Origin: Benincasa hispida
Taxonomy: Eukaryota > Streptophyta > Magnoliopsida > Cucurbitales > Cucurbitaceae
Length of the DNA stretch: 64,000 nt
Assembly: GCF_009727055.1 (NCBI RefSeq)
Contig: NC_052353.1
Span: 43,265,539-43,329,538 of the forward strand
Direction: 5' to 3'
Shown piece after piece: positions 47,351 to 57,067 of the stretch (the first letter of the stretch is position 1; each line of letters begins with the position of its first letter). Position numbers and translations under genes: made by a program. The notes under the pieces were generated by a model that was given only the letters and a program-made list of their open reading frames with translations, was not told where the DNA came from and did no database searches.

Positions 47351-50191
47351 AAGGTAATAATGTACCCATAACCATTATTTATTTGCAACGATATTTTAGT
47401 GAGTCAGAATATGTGCTACCGTGGAGCAGTCAAATACTCCTTCACTAAAACAAACAATTTTGACCAAACACTATCCCCGGAATAACTCTTATTCCTATTA
47501 TCTCTGGATCTGGAATAACTCTTATTCCTATCGTCGTTTAGTTTTCGTTTTCAGTCAAGATCTTTACTAACAACTTAGTAATTCTTGTAAGTGTGACCTG
47601 CCATTTTTAGATCCTATAGGACGGTATAAATTTGCCTCCGAAATAGAAGACAACATCTAAGATGGAACTATAAGACCCTATTCATTTTACTAAAGCCTGG
47701 GTTGTTTCGAATCCTATGTTACAACCCTCCGTAGGGATCACTGTGGTTAACACCTAGCTAGTGCCGCATGAAAAATGACAGCAGGCGCAACATAAGAATC
47801 TCACGGTTCAAACTAATGGAGGAAACCGTAGGATATATTTGACACATATCCTTCACCCACTTACTATGAACTACTTCCTCCATTACCTTGATATTGACTC
47901 ATACAAAACACTCGTCGTAGGGAGGTTACTTCTAGGGTGACACGAAGCGTCATATGAATCTCACGGTGTAAACTATGTGGAGACGTGGTAGTTGAAATCT
48001 ATATATCGTATAATAGACTTATATTTGAACAACTTCCTCTTATTCACCAAAGTCTAGATGTAAGCTAAAAAATACTTTCCGAATGGAGGTCAATTCCAGG
48101 GTGATACGAAGTATCGCTTAAATCTAGATTGTGAACTCTTAGAGACGTGAGAGCTAAAAATAACATATCGTATATGTTATTAATCTCCCACTGAATTTTT
48201 CTAATAACTCTATCATATAGAAGTTATTAAACAATCACTAAAGTGTTCTATCTTGGGTAAATTTATACTTAGGTTCTTTTCGGCTAATAAAATAACCCTA
48301 AGTCTATGTGGTTTATCCAAGTATAACTCTTATAATTGGATTTTAACCTATGATGTTTAGGTGATAAACCATTTTATTACCTCACATCACTCACGTATAC
48401 TCATAAAATCGATTACCAATGCTCAACTATTCAGCCATAATCCCCAGATAGGAGCTGTTCCGTAAACCGTCAACTTAAGAACCCCCAGCCTTAGACAGGA
48501 TTATATACCGGTTGAGTTTGTAACCTTGAGTTTATAAGTTTTAACAATTAAAACAGGTGGTCAACCTACATAAGCATGCAGCTATTGTTTATGGATTTTA
48601 AATGTCTATCCCAATTTTATAACAACTTATAAAACTTTAGACATGCTAAACATCCATAACATACACGAGGATTCAAATTTAATATAACATTTATATTAAA
48701 TACAAGAAACCTTAATATGCATACTATATATTATAACAATTATAACATACTTTCAATGCATGTTACATGTTTACTATGGTAGAACTTTAAATCTAAATGG
48801 CATACTCTATGCATATACAAGATTTATTTAATTATAACATACATCAAATGCATAAATAATTAAACACAGACTGATATGGTTTTAGTTTTGGCAAAAACAA
48901 GCAAACAAAACTTAATTATTACAAAACAACTTCCAAACCGCTCAAACCGCTCCAAAACAAATTCAAGTAGCTTGAACCGGACCCAAACCGTCTAAACCGA
49001 ACCAGCCAAGTCTAAACCGGACTAGCCAAGAACCATTCGAAGTTGAATCGGACAAGACCACAAGAGAACCGGTCGAACTGGCATCCCTTGTACATGTTCA
49101 ACATCTTGCTAAGTCTCATCGTTTAGTAAGATTGACCATCGTCTAGCATTTTGCCAAATTGTTTAGTAAATGCTTGATCGTTTAGTGCGCGAAAAGGTAA
49201 ACGATCGTTTAATACCATCGCATAGCATTCAACGCATCGCCTAGCTCCAGCATAGAGGTAAACGATCGTGTAATCCTATCGCATAGCAACTCGACGCATC
49301 GTTTAGCTCCCCATCAAAGATAAACGATCGAAGTAAGTGATTGCTCAAGGCTATCGTATAGCTCTTCATCACTATCATTTAGTTCTATCGTATAGAACTA
49401 AATGATCGCTTAACACATTCGTCTAGCGCTGCATGTCATCATTCAGTATCCACCGTGTAGCTAAATGTTCGCTTAACTCCATCGTATAGAACATCATCGC
49501 ATCGTTCAGCATCTTAGGTAAATGATTTGTTTAGTTCCATCACATAGAAACTTCAATGCATCGCTTAGCACTTCGTCTATATGATCGTTTAGCTCCGCAT
49601 CTAAATGATCGCTCAATGCTATCGTGTAGTACTTCATCGCATTGCTTAGCATGCATCGTTTGTAAACAATCGCATAGTACCATCATATAGTAAATTCTAC
49701 GTATCGTTTAGTTCCCACGCCAAAGCTAAATGATCGCTTAATGCTATCGTATAGCAAATTGAACGCATCGTTTAGCTCCTGCAGGTACACGATCGTCTAG
49801 CGTTCAACATCACAACGACCAGCGCCTATTGCTATACGATCGTCTAGCTTTTCTTCACATCATGTAACATCTGGAGCTAGACGATCGTTTAGCAACTGGA
49901 ACCTCAGCGACGACAAGAACAGAGGCTAATTTTTCTTGAATTGCAACTTGGCCTCTTCGCTTGTTTCTTCGATTTACAGCTTAATTTCTACTTTAATGAC
50001 TCCAAATAAATTATAAACTCTTGGGAACACATTAAAGCTCATCAAGCAAGAGCCAATTACAAATTTAAATGAGAAATTAAAGAGAATTAAACAGCCAAAA
50101 CTCAGAAAACCATATCAGTGCACCAGTTTCATATTTCTCATATAAAACACCCACCAAACCAAAATTAAACCGAATTGAATGCTTATTTGAT
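47351..50191 (-). other. Non-coding leader region of Copia element 2
   Basis: No gag domain or zinc knuckle is recognisable in 2.8 kb between primer site and protease. It contains two copies of ggaataactcttattcctat (about 47479 and 47511). Three diverged blocks each start with a 'g-x-gacacgaag/gcgcaac…atctcacggt…aaact' phrase (about 47785, 47935, 48098). An 'aaccg(g/t)' rich patch lies at 48930-49075, followed by the atcgt(t/c)tagc repeat field. Either gag was lost or this is a long untranslated leader typical of the family. Confidence 0.6.
49100..49880. repeat. atcgt(t/c)tagc repeat field in Copia element 2
   Basis: Degenerate repeats of 'aacgatcg-(t/c)-x-ta(g/a)' and 'atcg-x-atagc', with a longer period of roughly 60-80 bases in places (gtaaacgatcg…catcg-tagctc). 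The motif is related to the field at 39540-40170 in an unrelated LTR. Confidence 0.8.
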
Positions 50192-50203
50192 GCTCTGATA
50201 CCA
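50192..50203 (-). other. Primer-binding site of Copia element 2
   Basis: On the minus strand it is TGGTATCAGAGC, the initiator Met-tRNA primer site, two bases after the 5' LTR end. Confidence 0.9.
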
Positions 50204-50205
50204 AT

Positions 50206-50802
50206 TCTAGGATTGTATCAAACGGTGGAAGCTCAAGAATCATCCAAGCATTCAGATTTACTAATTTTGGCATAATATAAAACATGCTTCTACAGAAAAA
50301 TGGGTTTCAAGACATACCTCTTGTAGAACTTCTTCAAAGCTCCATCTCCAGCTGCTATCTTCTCCATATATTGTTGTAGACCACCTCAAGATTTTCCTCA
50401 CTATTCTCTTGGTGCTCTAGATTGAGTTGTGGGACTCAAAACAAGCTTGAATCAAGGGATCAAGGAGAAAAGCTCACTGCAGCAACCTTGTTATAGAACC
50501 ATTCTTCAAACCGAATTTTCTCTTAAAATTCTGTAAATTGCATGCCTGATTTTCACCCCAGTCTTCTTATTATATTGCAGATCAACATGCAAAGAGAAGA
50601 GTTGCATGTGTTGCAGCTCATGCTTGGAGAAGACAAGGCCAAATTGTTGCTTCATGAGTGAGCTAGTAAGTGATGGATAATGGAAAAATCCATTTTTCCA
50701 TTTAAATGTGTTTTTGTTTTCTTTTTCAATTTTATCTAAAAATAAAAATTTAATTTAATAAATCTATTTGATTTTTAAAATGAAAAATTAATTAATTTCA
50801 TA
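50206..50802 (-). repeat. 5' LTR of Copia element 2 (truncated)
   Basis: It matches 42181-42777 throughout ('attttggcataatataaa', 'gaaaaatgggttt', 'cttgtagaacttcttcaaagc', 'gggacacaaaacaagcttg'-like, 'gaaaaattaattaatttcataa'). It then stops at 50802-50803, where the outer plus-strand LTR resumes. Roughly two thirds of the LTR is missing. Confidence 0.85.
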
Positions 50803-51833
50803 AGGTCCACTTGGTAGCTCAATCGATTCAAGTTGAGAATCAGTTTTTGGGTTAATTTGAAATGTTTAAATTATAAGAGGGAATTTGATTATATATGATA
50901 TAATTAAATTAATCAATTATATATGATATAATTGACATAATGCATTTGATACATTATTATTTGATTGGAGGAAATAGTATTTGAATATGATTCAAATTTG
51001 ATTTCTATGAATTAGATTCATAGTTATTAAATTTAATATAAATATGATTTATATTAAATGCCATAAAATAGGGAAAAAAAACTATGATTTATATATTGTA
51101 TATGATGCAATATTAAAACTATAGATTATAAATATAATACGATAAGTTAGTTATTGTATTTATTCATAATTTATTAATTATATGATAATTGAATTTCTTT
51201 TTCTCCAATAACCGACTTTAGTGGGTGGTTACATGGTTTTATGGCAATAGTGGAATAAAGATGAAAATTTGTTTTTCTAATTATTCTATGAAACGAGTTA
51301 TCAGATTCATCATCGAGTGACTACACGATAGGATTGAGTTTACTATACGATAGTGCTCTTAACTAAATGATCGAGCATTGAGTCTATTGATAGACTTCAA
51401 TCTTCTACACGATAGTGCTACCCATTACTCGATCGTCTCCTCCTTCACTCCAATCCTTCCCTCTAACCAAAATAAGCCAGAGCCCACCACTTCTGGATTC
51501 TCACACCAAGAATACCATGGTAATCTAGTGGTTGTGTCCGGTTGTTCTAGGATCAAGTTTTACTTGCTGGTGTTCGAGGGAGATCGAGTTTGAGTTGCTC
51601 GTTGCGTTCGAGTTTGATCGAGTGATACACTTGAAGAAAGGTTCTTCAAAGGTATTTTTTTCTTGATCCTTAGTATTTAATTCAAAGCATGTTGTAATTT
51701 ATGATTAATGCATAATCTGTTTTGTATAACTGTGGCTGTATGAGTTCTTTCACAATGGAGTTTGGACGATCTGCTTCCGCTTATAGGTTCTCTATATTTA
51801 GAGTTCCTTTAGATCTTATAGTTATGGAATGAC
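50803..51833 (+). mobile_element. Outer Copia-family LTR, right half
   Basis: It continues the LTR that breaks off at 42180: 'ggtccacttggtagctc', then 'gggttaatttgaaatgttt', a (t)atgatata-rich part, tacacgatag repeats, and the tail 'catgttgtaattt', 'gcataatctg', 'ggagtttggacgatctgcttccg', 'agagttcctttag'. No primer site follows, so the outer element is a solo or truncated LTR. The 71-codon frame at 51378-51593 is inside it. Confidence 0.75.
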
Positions 51834-52203
51834 AAATTATTCAGAATGCCGATGATGATTTCACAAACGATGATGAAGAACAATTATCCCCCAATAACAG
51901 TCAAGTGCCGACGAATAATTTGATTTAGATAACGATAATGACTGATCATGTATCTACTCAATTCTCTTTCTCTGTTTACACATATTTAATATTGATTTTA
52001 AATTGTTTTGTCTTTTTTGTATTTGTATAGATACGATAAACCCCTAATAGGCAACATGAGGAAGAGGAAGAATGCTGGGAGCAAGAGATATATCTAGGTA
52101 ACACGGAATCTTCAGTGGGTGACACTTCAAGTTAGTATTCATACACATCTTTTATTGACTGAAATACATCCTAAACTATTTTAAATATTTTATTCCTCAA
52201 ATA

Positions 52204-52283
52204 GTAGCTCTCCATTCATTCGGAGGAAATGCGAGCATTCGTGGAATATCGAGTTGGAAAAATATATCAAAAAACATGGGAGA
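52204..52283 (+). pseudogene. Scrap of the second CACTA gene (plant En/Spm transposase-like)
   Basis: It reads EHSWNIELEKYIKKHGRIQ, similar to the conserved 'L-E-L-x-K-Y-V-x-x-H-G-R-I' block of the Ptta/En/Spm-type accessory proteins of plant CACTA elements. It ends abruptly where the Gypsy LTR fragment starts. The downstream part of the 66-codon frame belongs to that LTR. Confidence 0.5.
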
Positions 52284-52671
52284 ATTCAGCATGAGGCTTG
52301 GCAAGTGCATAGCCCATACTTCAATGCATGGCATCATCTTCAGCCAACACTTACCACGCCTACTCCTTGCCTATATGCCCAACTTGGGCTCAACCTAACC
52401 TCAATGAAGGCACACGGCTGCCACACACCCTTGACAACAACCTTCAACGCATGAGGCCAACTCTTAGCTTCCACACTTAGTCAAAATTTTCTACTAAATA
52501 TCTACATACTTTGCAACCTGAGAGCTTCCATCTTAACACTTAGAACATTTTCCTCCTTCTTCAATCATTCTTAAGCTTCTTCCCTACAAACCTGATATTA
52601 ACTTATACTTAATCTTACTTAACATACTAATTAACATACTTAAGTAGGGAAAATAGGGTTCGGGGTTTACA
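52284..52671 (-). mobile_element. Gypsy (Tekay/del-like) LTR fragment
   Basis: The plus-strand right end is 'taagtagggaaaatagggtt…cggggtttaca', comparable with 'atgtagagaaaatggaaattcgggttttgca' (split here) at the end of the LTR at 36164-40537. The preceding 'acgcatgaggccaact' and 'cttagtcaaa' phrases also fit. Only about 390 bases remain. Confidence 0.55.
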
Positions 52672-52673
52672 GT

Positions 52674-52812
52674 ACTACCTTCTATTGTTAAACGTCAAAT
52701 TGGAAGACCTAGAAACAAAGGATTTTATCTATAAGTGAATTTAAAAGTACATCAAAATGTAGTCATTGTAATTGTAAAGGTAACAATAATAGGACTTGCA
52801 ATTTGAACTAAT
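52674..52812 (+). pseudogene. MULE (MuDR) transposase C-terminal scrap
   Basis: It reads PSIVKRQIGRPRNKGF, the basic 'P-x-x-x-K-R-x-x-G-R-P-K' motif. After a frame change it reads KCSHCNCKGNNNRTCN, a CX2CX4HX4C zinc knuckle with the His replaced by Asn. Together these are the typical C-terminus of plant Mutator-like transposases. No DDE domain remains nearby. Confidence 0.6.
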
Positions 52813-52954
52813 TAATCGATGATGTAATATGTTTGCATTCTTTTGACATGTATTGACAAATGGATTAGTATTAGATTTTATGAAAGTTATTTTCTAGTTT
52901 ATTTGGTTCTTAAGTTGTAAACAAATGGAATAGTATCTTAACTTTTTAATGGAA

Positions 52955-53735
52955 CAAACTAACTATCACTGATAGATACTTATAGATATCTATCTGTATC
53001 TATCACTAATAGTTGTCTATCACAGTCTATCAAGATAGACACCGATAGAAAGCTATCAATGTTTGTCATTGTGTATATAGACTATGACATACACCCCTTA
53101 ACATATCACCGTGTATATAAATTGTGACTATTGACAATTAATGTCTATGACAAGCAAGGGGTAGTTGAGCTTCTACAAGCAAGGCATAGGTAAATATCTG
53201 GTAAATGTTAATAGTAGACCGTTATAGAGAGGTTGATAATGGACCTTATTTCACACCTATAGACATAATAAAAAATTAAATAAGTAGAGGCTCAAAGTTT
53301 TCTTTTCTGGTAGGAGATCGATCAATTGGCTAGCTTTGGTTATCAACGAGCCAGTGAACAACAATGATATACACTACATGATGTTTCCATTGATGGTAAA
53401 ATTTACATTGATAGAACATTATCAATATCTATCATTGATAGACACTGATAGACTGATAGACACTGGTAGTAGTCTATCACTATATATCAACAAATAAATA
53501 CATATAAACAATTATTAATGTCTATCATTGAGTATATAGACTATGACATACACCCTTGAACATATCATTGTCTATATAGACTATGAACTATCAAGAACTA
53601 TCACTGTGAGCTATTAATGTCTATCACAAGCAAGGGATAGTTGAACTTCTACAAGCAAGGTGTAGGTAAACTTCTATCACTATGATAGATATAGATCGAC
53701 AACTATCAATGTCTAACATTGGGTATATAGACTAT
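52955..53735. repeat. Second field of CTATCAxTGATAG palindromes
   Basis: Repeated tctatcactgatagac-like words (an exact 13-base core at 52963-52975). Inside them is a longer duplication: 'gtatatagactatgacatacaccc', split here as gtatatagactatgac / atacaccc, occurs near 53074, 53530 and 53722. Tandem growth therefore worked at two scales. Non-coding. Confidence 0.8.
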
Positions 53736-53867
53736 AATATACACCCCTTGAAATCACACGACCATTGCAACTATATACAACCAAGAAAACATTATCTACC
53801 ACCAATTGCCAATACCATTGAGGATCGAGAACGGTGCTACTTATAGAATTGTTGTTAGGCCTTCTTC

Positions 53868-54190
53868 CTACTAACAATTCCGATAAGATTTTGACATGCG
53901 TCCCAACAAATAAAGATTACATGATTAAAAAATTCCAAAATGTGGCCAACAAGATAGGACCTCTGACTGGCAAAATATCTTTTGGAATCTTTCTTTTTGA
54001 AAAGAAAAGATTACGATAAGATTTTGTCGGTGCGACAGGACCCTACTTGACCTTATCTTATCTTAAAAGAAATAATGCAATAATACAAACAAACAGTAAA
54101 GCAATAATGCCAACAATAGATAAAGATAGATGGGATATGTCTGCAATATCCTCCAGCATGCCTGATCAGAGCCTTCAAGCTCAACTTTTC
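53868..54190 (+). repeat. Left arm of a ~310-bp inverted repeat
   Basis: It is the reverse complement of 55601-55909 with scattered changes. Shared words: gataagattttgacatgcg-tcccaac, 'attacatgatt-aaaaattccaaaatgtggcc', 'tcttatcttaaaagaaataatgc', 'gatatgtctgcaatatcctc'. The frames 54047-54271 lie inside it on both strands. Confidence 0.85.
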
Positions 54191-55600
54191 TTCTATTTTT
54201 CTCTCTATGGAGTAGTCTCTCTCTCTAGAGCCTTGGGAGAAATGAAGCATGAAAGTTAAGATTGTCTTCAAAGGTATGACTTTTAGTCACGATCTTAAAC
54301 TAACATTCCAAGAAATTTGAATTAGAAGTCTCTCTTATCCTTGAAAGGCTAGAAGGTATATCATATTTAGTGATTAATTTGTATTCTATCCGAAAGAAGG
54401 CATGGTTAACCTTGATGGCAGAATATAAATTATTACAAAATGTGATGTATTTGTTTAAGTCTTACAAAGATTAAAGATCGATCGATTGAAGATTCTAATT
54501 TGTTTCAATGTTAGCTTAATATCATTACTTTTATCACACTTTTGTAGAAAGTTTTGACAGATTGCTTCAAAACTTCCAAGGTTCGCTCTCTTTTTCCCCG
54601 TGCTATCTAAACTTCTCTCTAAAATCTCTCGCTCCCAGATGATTCTCGACAATTAGCATCTATGCATCTTTCAAATCAGCATCTATGCGTCTATGCATCT
54701 ATGCGTCCTCTTTTAACTAGGACCATACGGAAATCAGCATCTATGCGTCTCCTCTTTCAAAGACGTTTAGATTTGCACTATACTTTCAAATTCCATGGAT
54801 CTTTTGTTGGAATTTCCAACTAGGACCATACGGAAACTTCAAAGCCCTAAGCAAGGCATTAAGAATCAAGTGGTGGGAAAAGTTTGACTACTCCCACCTA
54901 GAAGCGTCGAAGTTGAAGGATTGGTTCAAAGCCAATGTTCATCTACAGGACTTATCTCGCCAAGAAGATGAGCAATTCACTTTGACAAAAAATTCAATTA
55001 TGAGTACTCTAGCTTGAGTAGGATCACATTCTGATTTTACTTCAGTCTTCAATACAGTCGTTAGGAAATTATCGGACCCTGACGAAACTCAAGAAGATAC
55101 AAATTCTTCTGCATCTATAAATAATGAAGTCGAAGACGACGAAGATGACTACGACCCCTTCGCCGATTACGACATCAATGACCCATTTTTAGACTCAACC
55201 AAATTAGTCTAAAAATGGTTACTCAAATTATTATTTAAATCAATGTAAATTATTTAAATGCTTTTGTACATAGGTGTGTAACCAATCTGCAATTATCATC
55301 GTCGTTCATGAGAGACCTACATTTGAGACGAAGATGGTGGAGATAGTATGTTTCTAGAGTGGACTAACTAACCACTGGCCATAGTGGTTAGCTGAAGATT
55401 GGAAAGCTCGGACAGATCACTGTAAGAGAAATGACTATAATATCCCATTAACTCATAAGGATTACGTTGGGCAGTCAAAAGTAGGCGGGGTAGTCAAAGA
55501 AGTAAGACACTGGATCGTAGTCCTAAAAGAGTTATACGGTAGATATATGTAATAGTCGTTCCAATCCAGGCCATTCAGGAGAAACTGGGTGACATCATCA
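54191..55600 (+). mobile_element. Retroelement- or pararetrovirus-like fragment between the inverted arms
   Basis: The segment 54620-54760 repeats 'atctatgc(a/g)tct' words and contains a direct repeat, 'aactaggaccatacggaaa', at about 54716 and 54820. A frame at about 54820-55210 encodes a block with KWWEKFDYSHLEASKLKDW and ends in an acidic Asp/Glu tail before a stop. I associate this layout with capsid-region proteins of plant reverse-transcribing elements, possibly an endogenous pararetrovirus, but I cannot place it securely. Stops interrupt it and no polymerase domain is present, so it is an inert remnant. Confidence 0.35.
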
Positions 55601-55909
55601 AAAGTTATCACTTGAAGATCTTATCAGGCGTGCTTGAGGATATTGCAGACATATCTCATCTATCTTTATCTATTGTTGGCATTATTGCTTTACTGTTTAT
55701 TTGTATTATTGCATTATTTCTTTTAAGATAAGATAAGGTCAAGTGGGGTCCTGTCCCACCGATAAAATCTTATCGTAATCTTTTCTTTTAAAAAAGAAAG
55801 ATTCCAAAAAATATTTTGCGGGTCTTGTCCTGTCGGCCACATTTTGGAATTTTTCAATCATGTAATTTTTATTTGTTGGGAGGCGTGTCAAAATCTTATC
55901 GGTAGTAGT
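55601..55909 (-). repeat. Right arm of the inverted repeat
   Basis: Inverted copy of 53868-54190. The flanking DNA on the right resumes a short palindrome field at 55935-56045, of the same type as the field left of the left arm. The arms and their content therefore probably inserted into, or rearranged within, one palindrome field. Confidence 0.85.
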
Positions 55910-55934
55910 TGATTATCAAAAACTACGAAGAAAA

Positions 55935-56045
55935 TTTTTAACATCTATCACTATTTATCATTGATAGACAGTTATAGAACACCGTCACTGTCTATTCCTG
56001 ATAGATAATGATAGTGGTCCATCACTATCTATCAATGATAGACCA
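55935..56045. repeat. Third, short palindrome field
   Basis: Words such as tatcattgatagac, cctgatagataatgatag and ctatcaatgatagacc. It is a continuation of the family seen at 600-1640 and 52955-53735. Confidence 0.75.
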
Positions 56046-56980
56046 TCAAGAACCAACTGAACAACTGAGGAATCATCCATCAAGCACCAACTGAACGACC
56101 TAGATCTCCGCTTGATGCCCACTTTTCCAGCGAAATCAACCCTACGCGGCCTTACTCCATCCATGAATTAAGAGAAATCTGAGACCGTAATGTGATTCGA
56201 AAAAGCGGTCTTGGTGATGATCATCAACATCACTATTATCTAGACGAAGCTTCAGCCAAACGGAAACTTCTCAATTTGTTCATCTAAGAACAAGACTTTC
56301 CAACACATGTTTGGCTTGGTACTGTAAATCAGAGGTTCACAGCCTTAAAGCCAACCCTTAATTTGTCAAATATTTTTCAGAAAATTTGTGGGTTCAATTT
56401 AAGGAAGAAAACCCAGAAGTGAAGTGAACGAGAATCGATTCCAGCGAGTTTTGTTCATCGTAATTGTAATATGGATTCCACCAATACAAGATTTCACTAC
56501 TGGGGCAAGGGTAAAAGGATGGAAGAAGATGAAATCGACTAAGCCTTTGGAGGGAAGAAATTAATTGCGGGTTGCGCACGAGGATTGGTCCCGTGTGGGC
56601 TGGGCTTTTTGAAATTTCACTGTCCTGTAGTTGGGTATAATCGATTTTGTCAAATTTTGCAATACTTTGTAAATACTTTGCTATATTTTTCTATATTTAA
56701 AAACCTCCCAAAAAAAAAAAAAAATCTTAAATCTTCTAATAAAATCAAATAATTATCAAACAGAACTAAAATTCTTATTTATTTGCATACAAAATAACCC
56801 CATCACAGCACTTTGAACTTGAATCAATTAAGTCACACAATAATTGAACTGAATAATTGTTCGAAGACTACTATGTTAGTGGGACATCCATTGAATTATT
56901 AGATACTATTCCATACCAAAAATGAAGAGGTTTTCTAGATCATCTTTGGAGATCTAAAAGTTTATCCTTCCATATTAATA
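56046..56980. other. No recognisable feature
   Basis: Upstream of the organ-specific protein gene. The part 56080-56600 is less AT-rich and might be a decayed exon or leader of something, but neither strand gives a domain I recognise. An A-run lies at 56709-56723. Confidence 0.55.
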
Positions 56981-56983
56981 TGT

Positions 56984-56993
56984 CTATATATAG
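56984..56993 (+). promoter_or_regulatory. TATA box of the organ-specific protein gene
   Basis: CTATATATAG lies 75-84 bases before the predicted start codon. This fits a transcript start near 57020 and a short leader. It is the best core-promoter match upstream of the gene. Confidence 0.6.
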
Positions 56994-57067
56994 AGCAAGA
57001 TTTAGAGAGTTTTACAAGGGAACTCAGCAAAGGAGGAACTTGGTTTTTATTGAAGTGATTTAAAAAT

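Larger units (their letters stand above)
42181..50802 (-). mobile_element. Copia element 2 (minus strand), 5' LTR truncated
   Basis: Order on the minus strand: partial 5' LTR (50802-50206), primer site (50203-50192), long non-coding leader (to about 47350), protease, integrase, RT, RNase H (to about 44246), polypurine tract, complete 3' LTR (44026-42181). The element lies inside the older plus-strand LTR of a related family (41150-42180 and 50803-51833). About 1.25 kb of its 5' LTR and any target duplication on the right are missing. Confidence 0.85.
34863..51990 (+). pseudogene. TNP2-like CACTA transposase gene, interrupted
   Basis: Readable blocks in order follow. 34863-35005: the transposase-associated N-terminal domain (VEFKGVSQFLDVAKFHV, RCQCKNC). 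35245-35830: the TNP2 core (EGWKHFDHEFPHF, RNICLGLALDGSNPFQNMST, NLPP, LLILGPKSLGKEIDVYLQPL, CYLPKNHTWYPS), with several stops and frame changes. 36100-36163 joining 40538-40925: KLH then ATYTL, VKFPDGFVSNISRCVN, GLKTQDYYVLLHRLPPIGI, NIFPPAFFDLKEHLTVH (DUF4218 region). About 40985-41150: SIQAQQVFYPND and an acidic tail. An acidic C-terminal remnant lies at 51840-51930. About 50 residues after HLTVH are missing. Family members bind subterminal repeats and cut element ends; this copy cannot. Confidence 0.85.
33873..52283 (+). mobile_element. Autonomous-type CACTA (En/Spm) element, decayed and nested
   Basis: The 5' terminus is CACTACAAGAAAAAGGGACT at 33873. It is followed by GTCGGGAG / CTCCCGA subterminal repeats (33925-34190), a leader and a TNP2-type transposase gene broken by stops and by two LTR insertions. 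A scrap of the second CACTA gene follows at 52215-52283. No 3' terminal repeat was found; the right end appears lost where a Gypsy LTR fragment begins. After removing the insertions at 36164-40537 and about 41150-51833, the body is roughly 3.6 kb. Confidence 0.8.
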
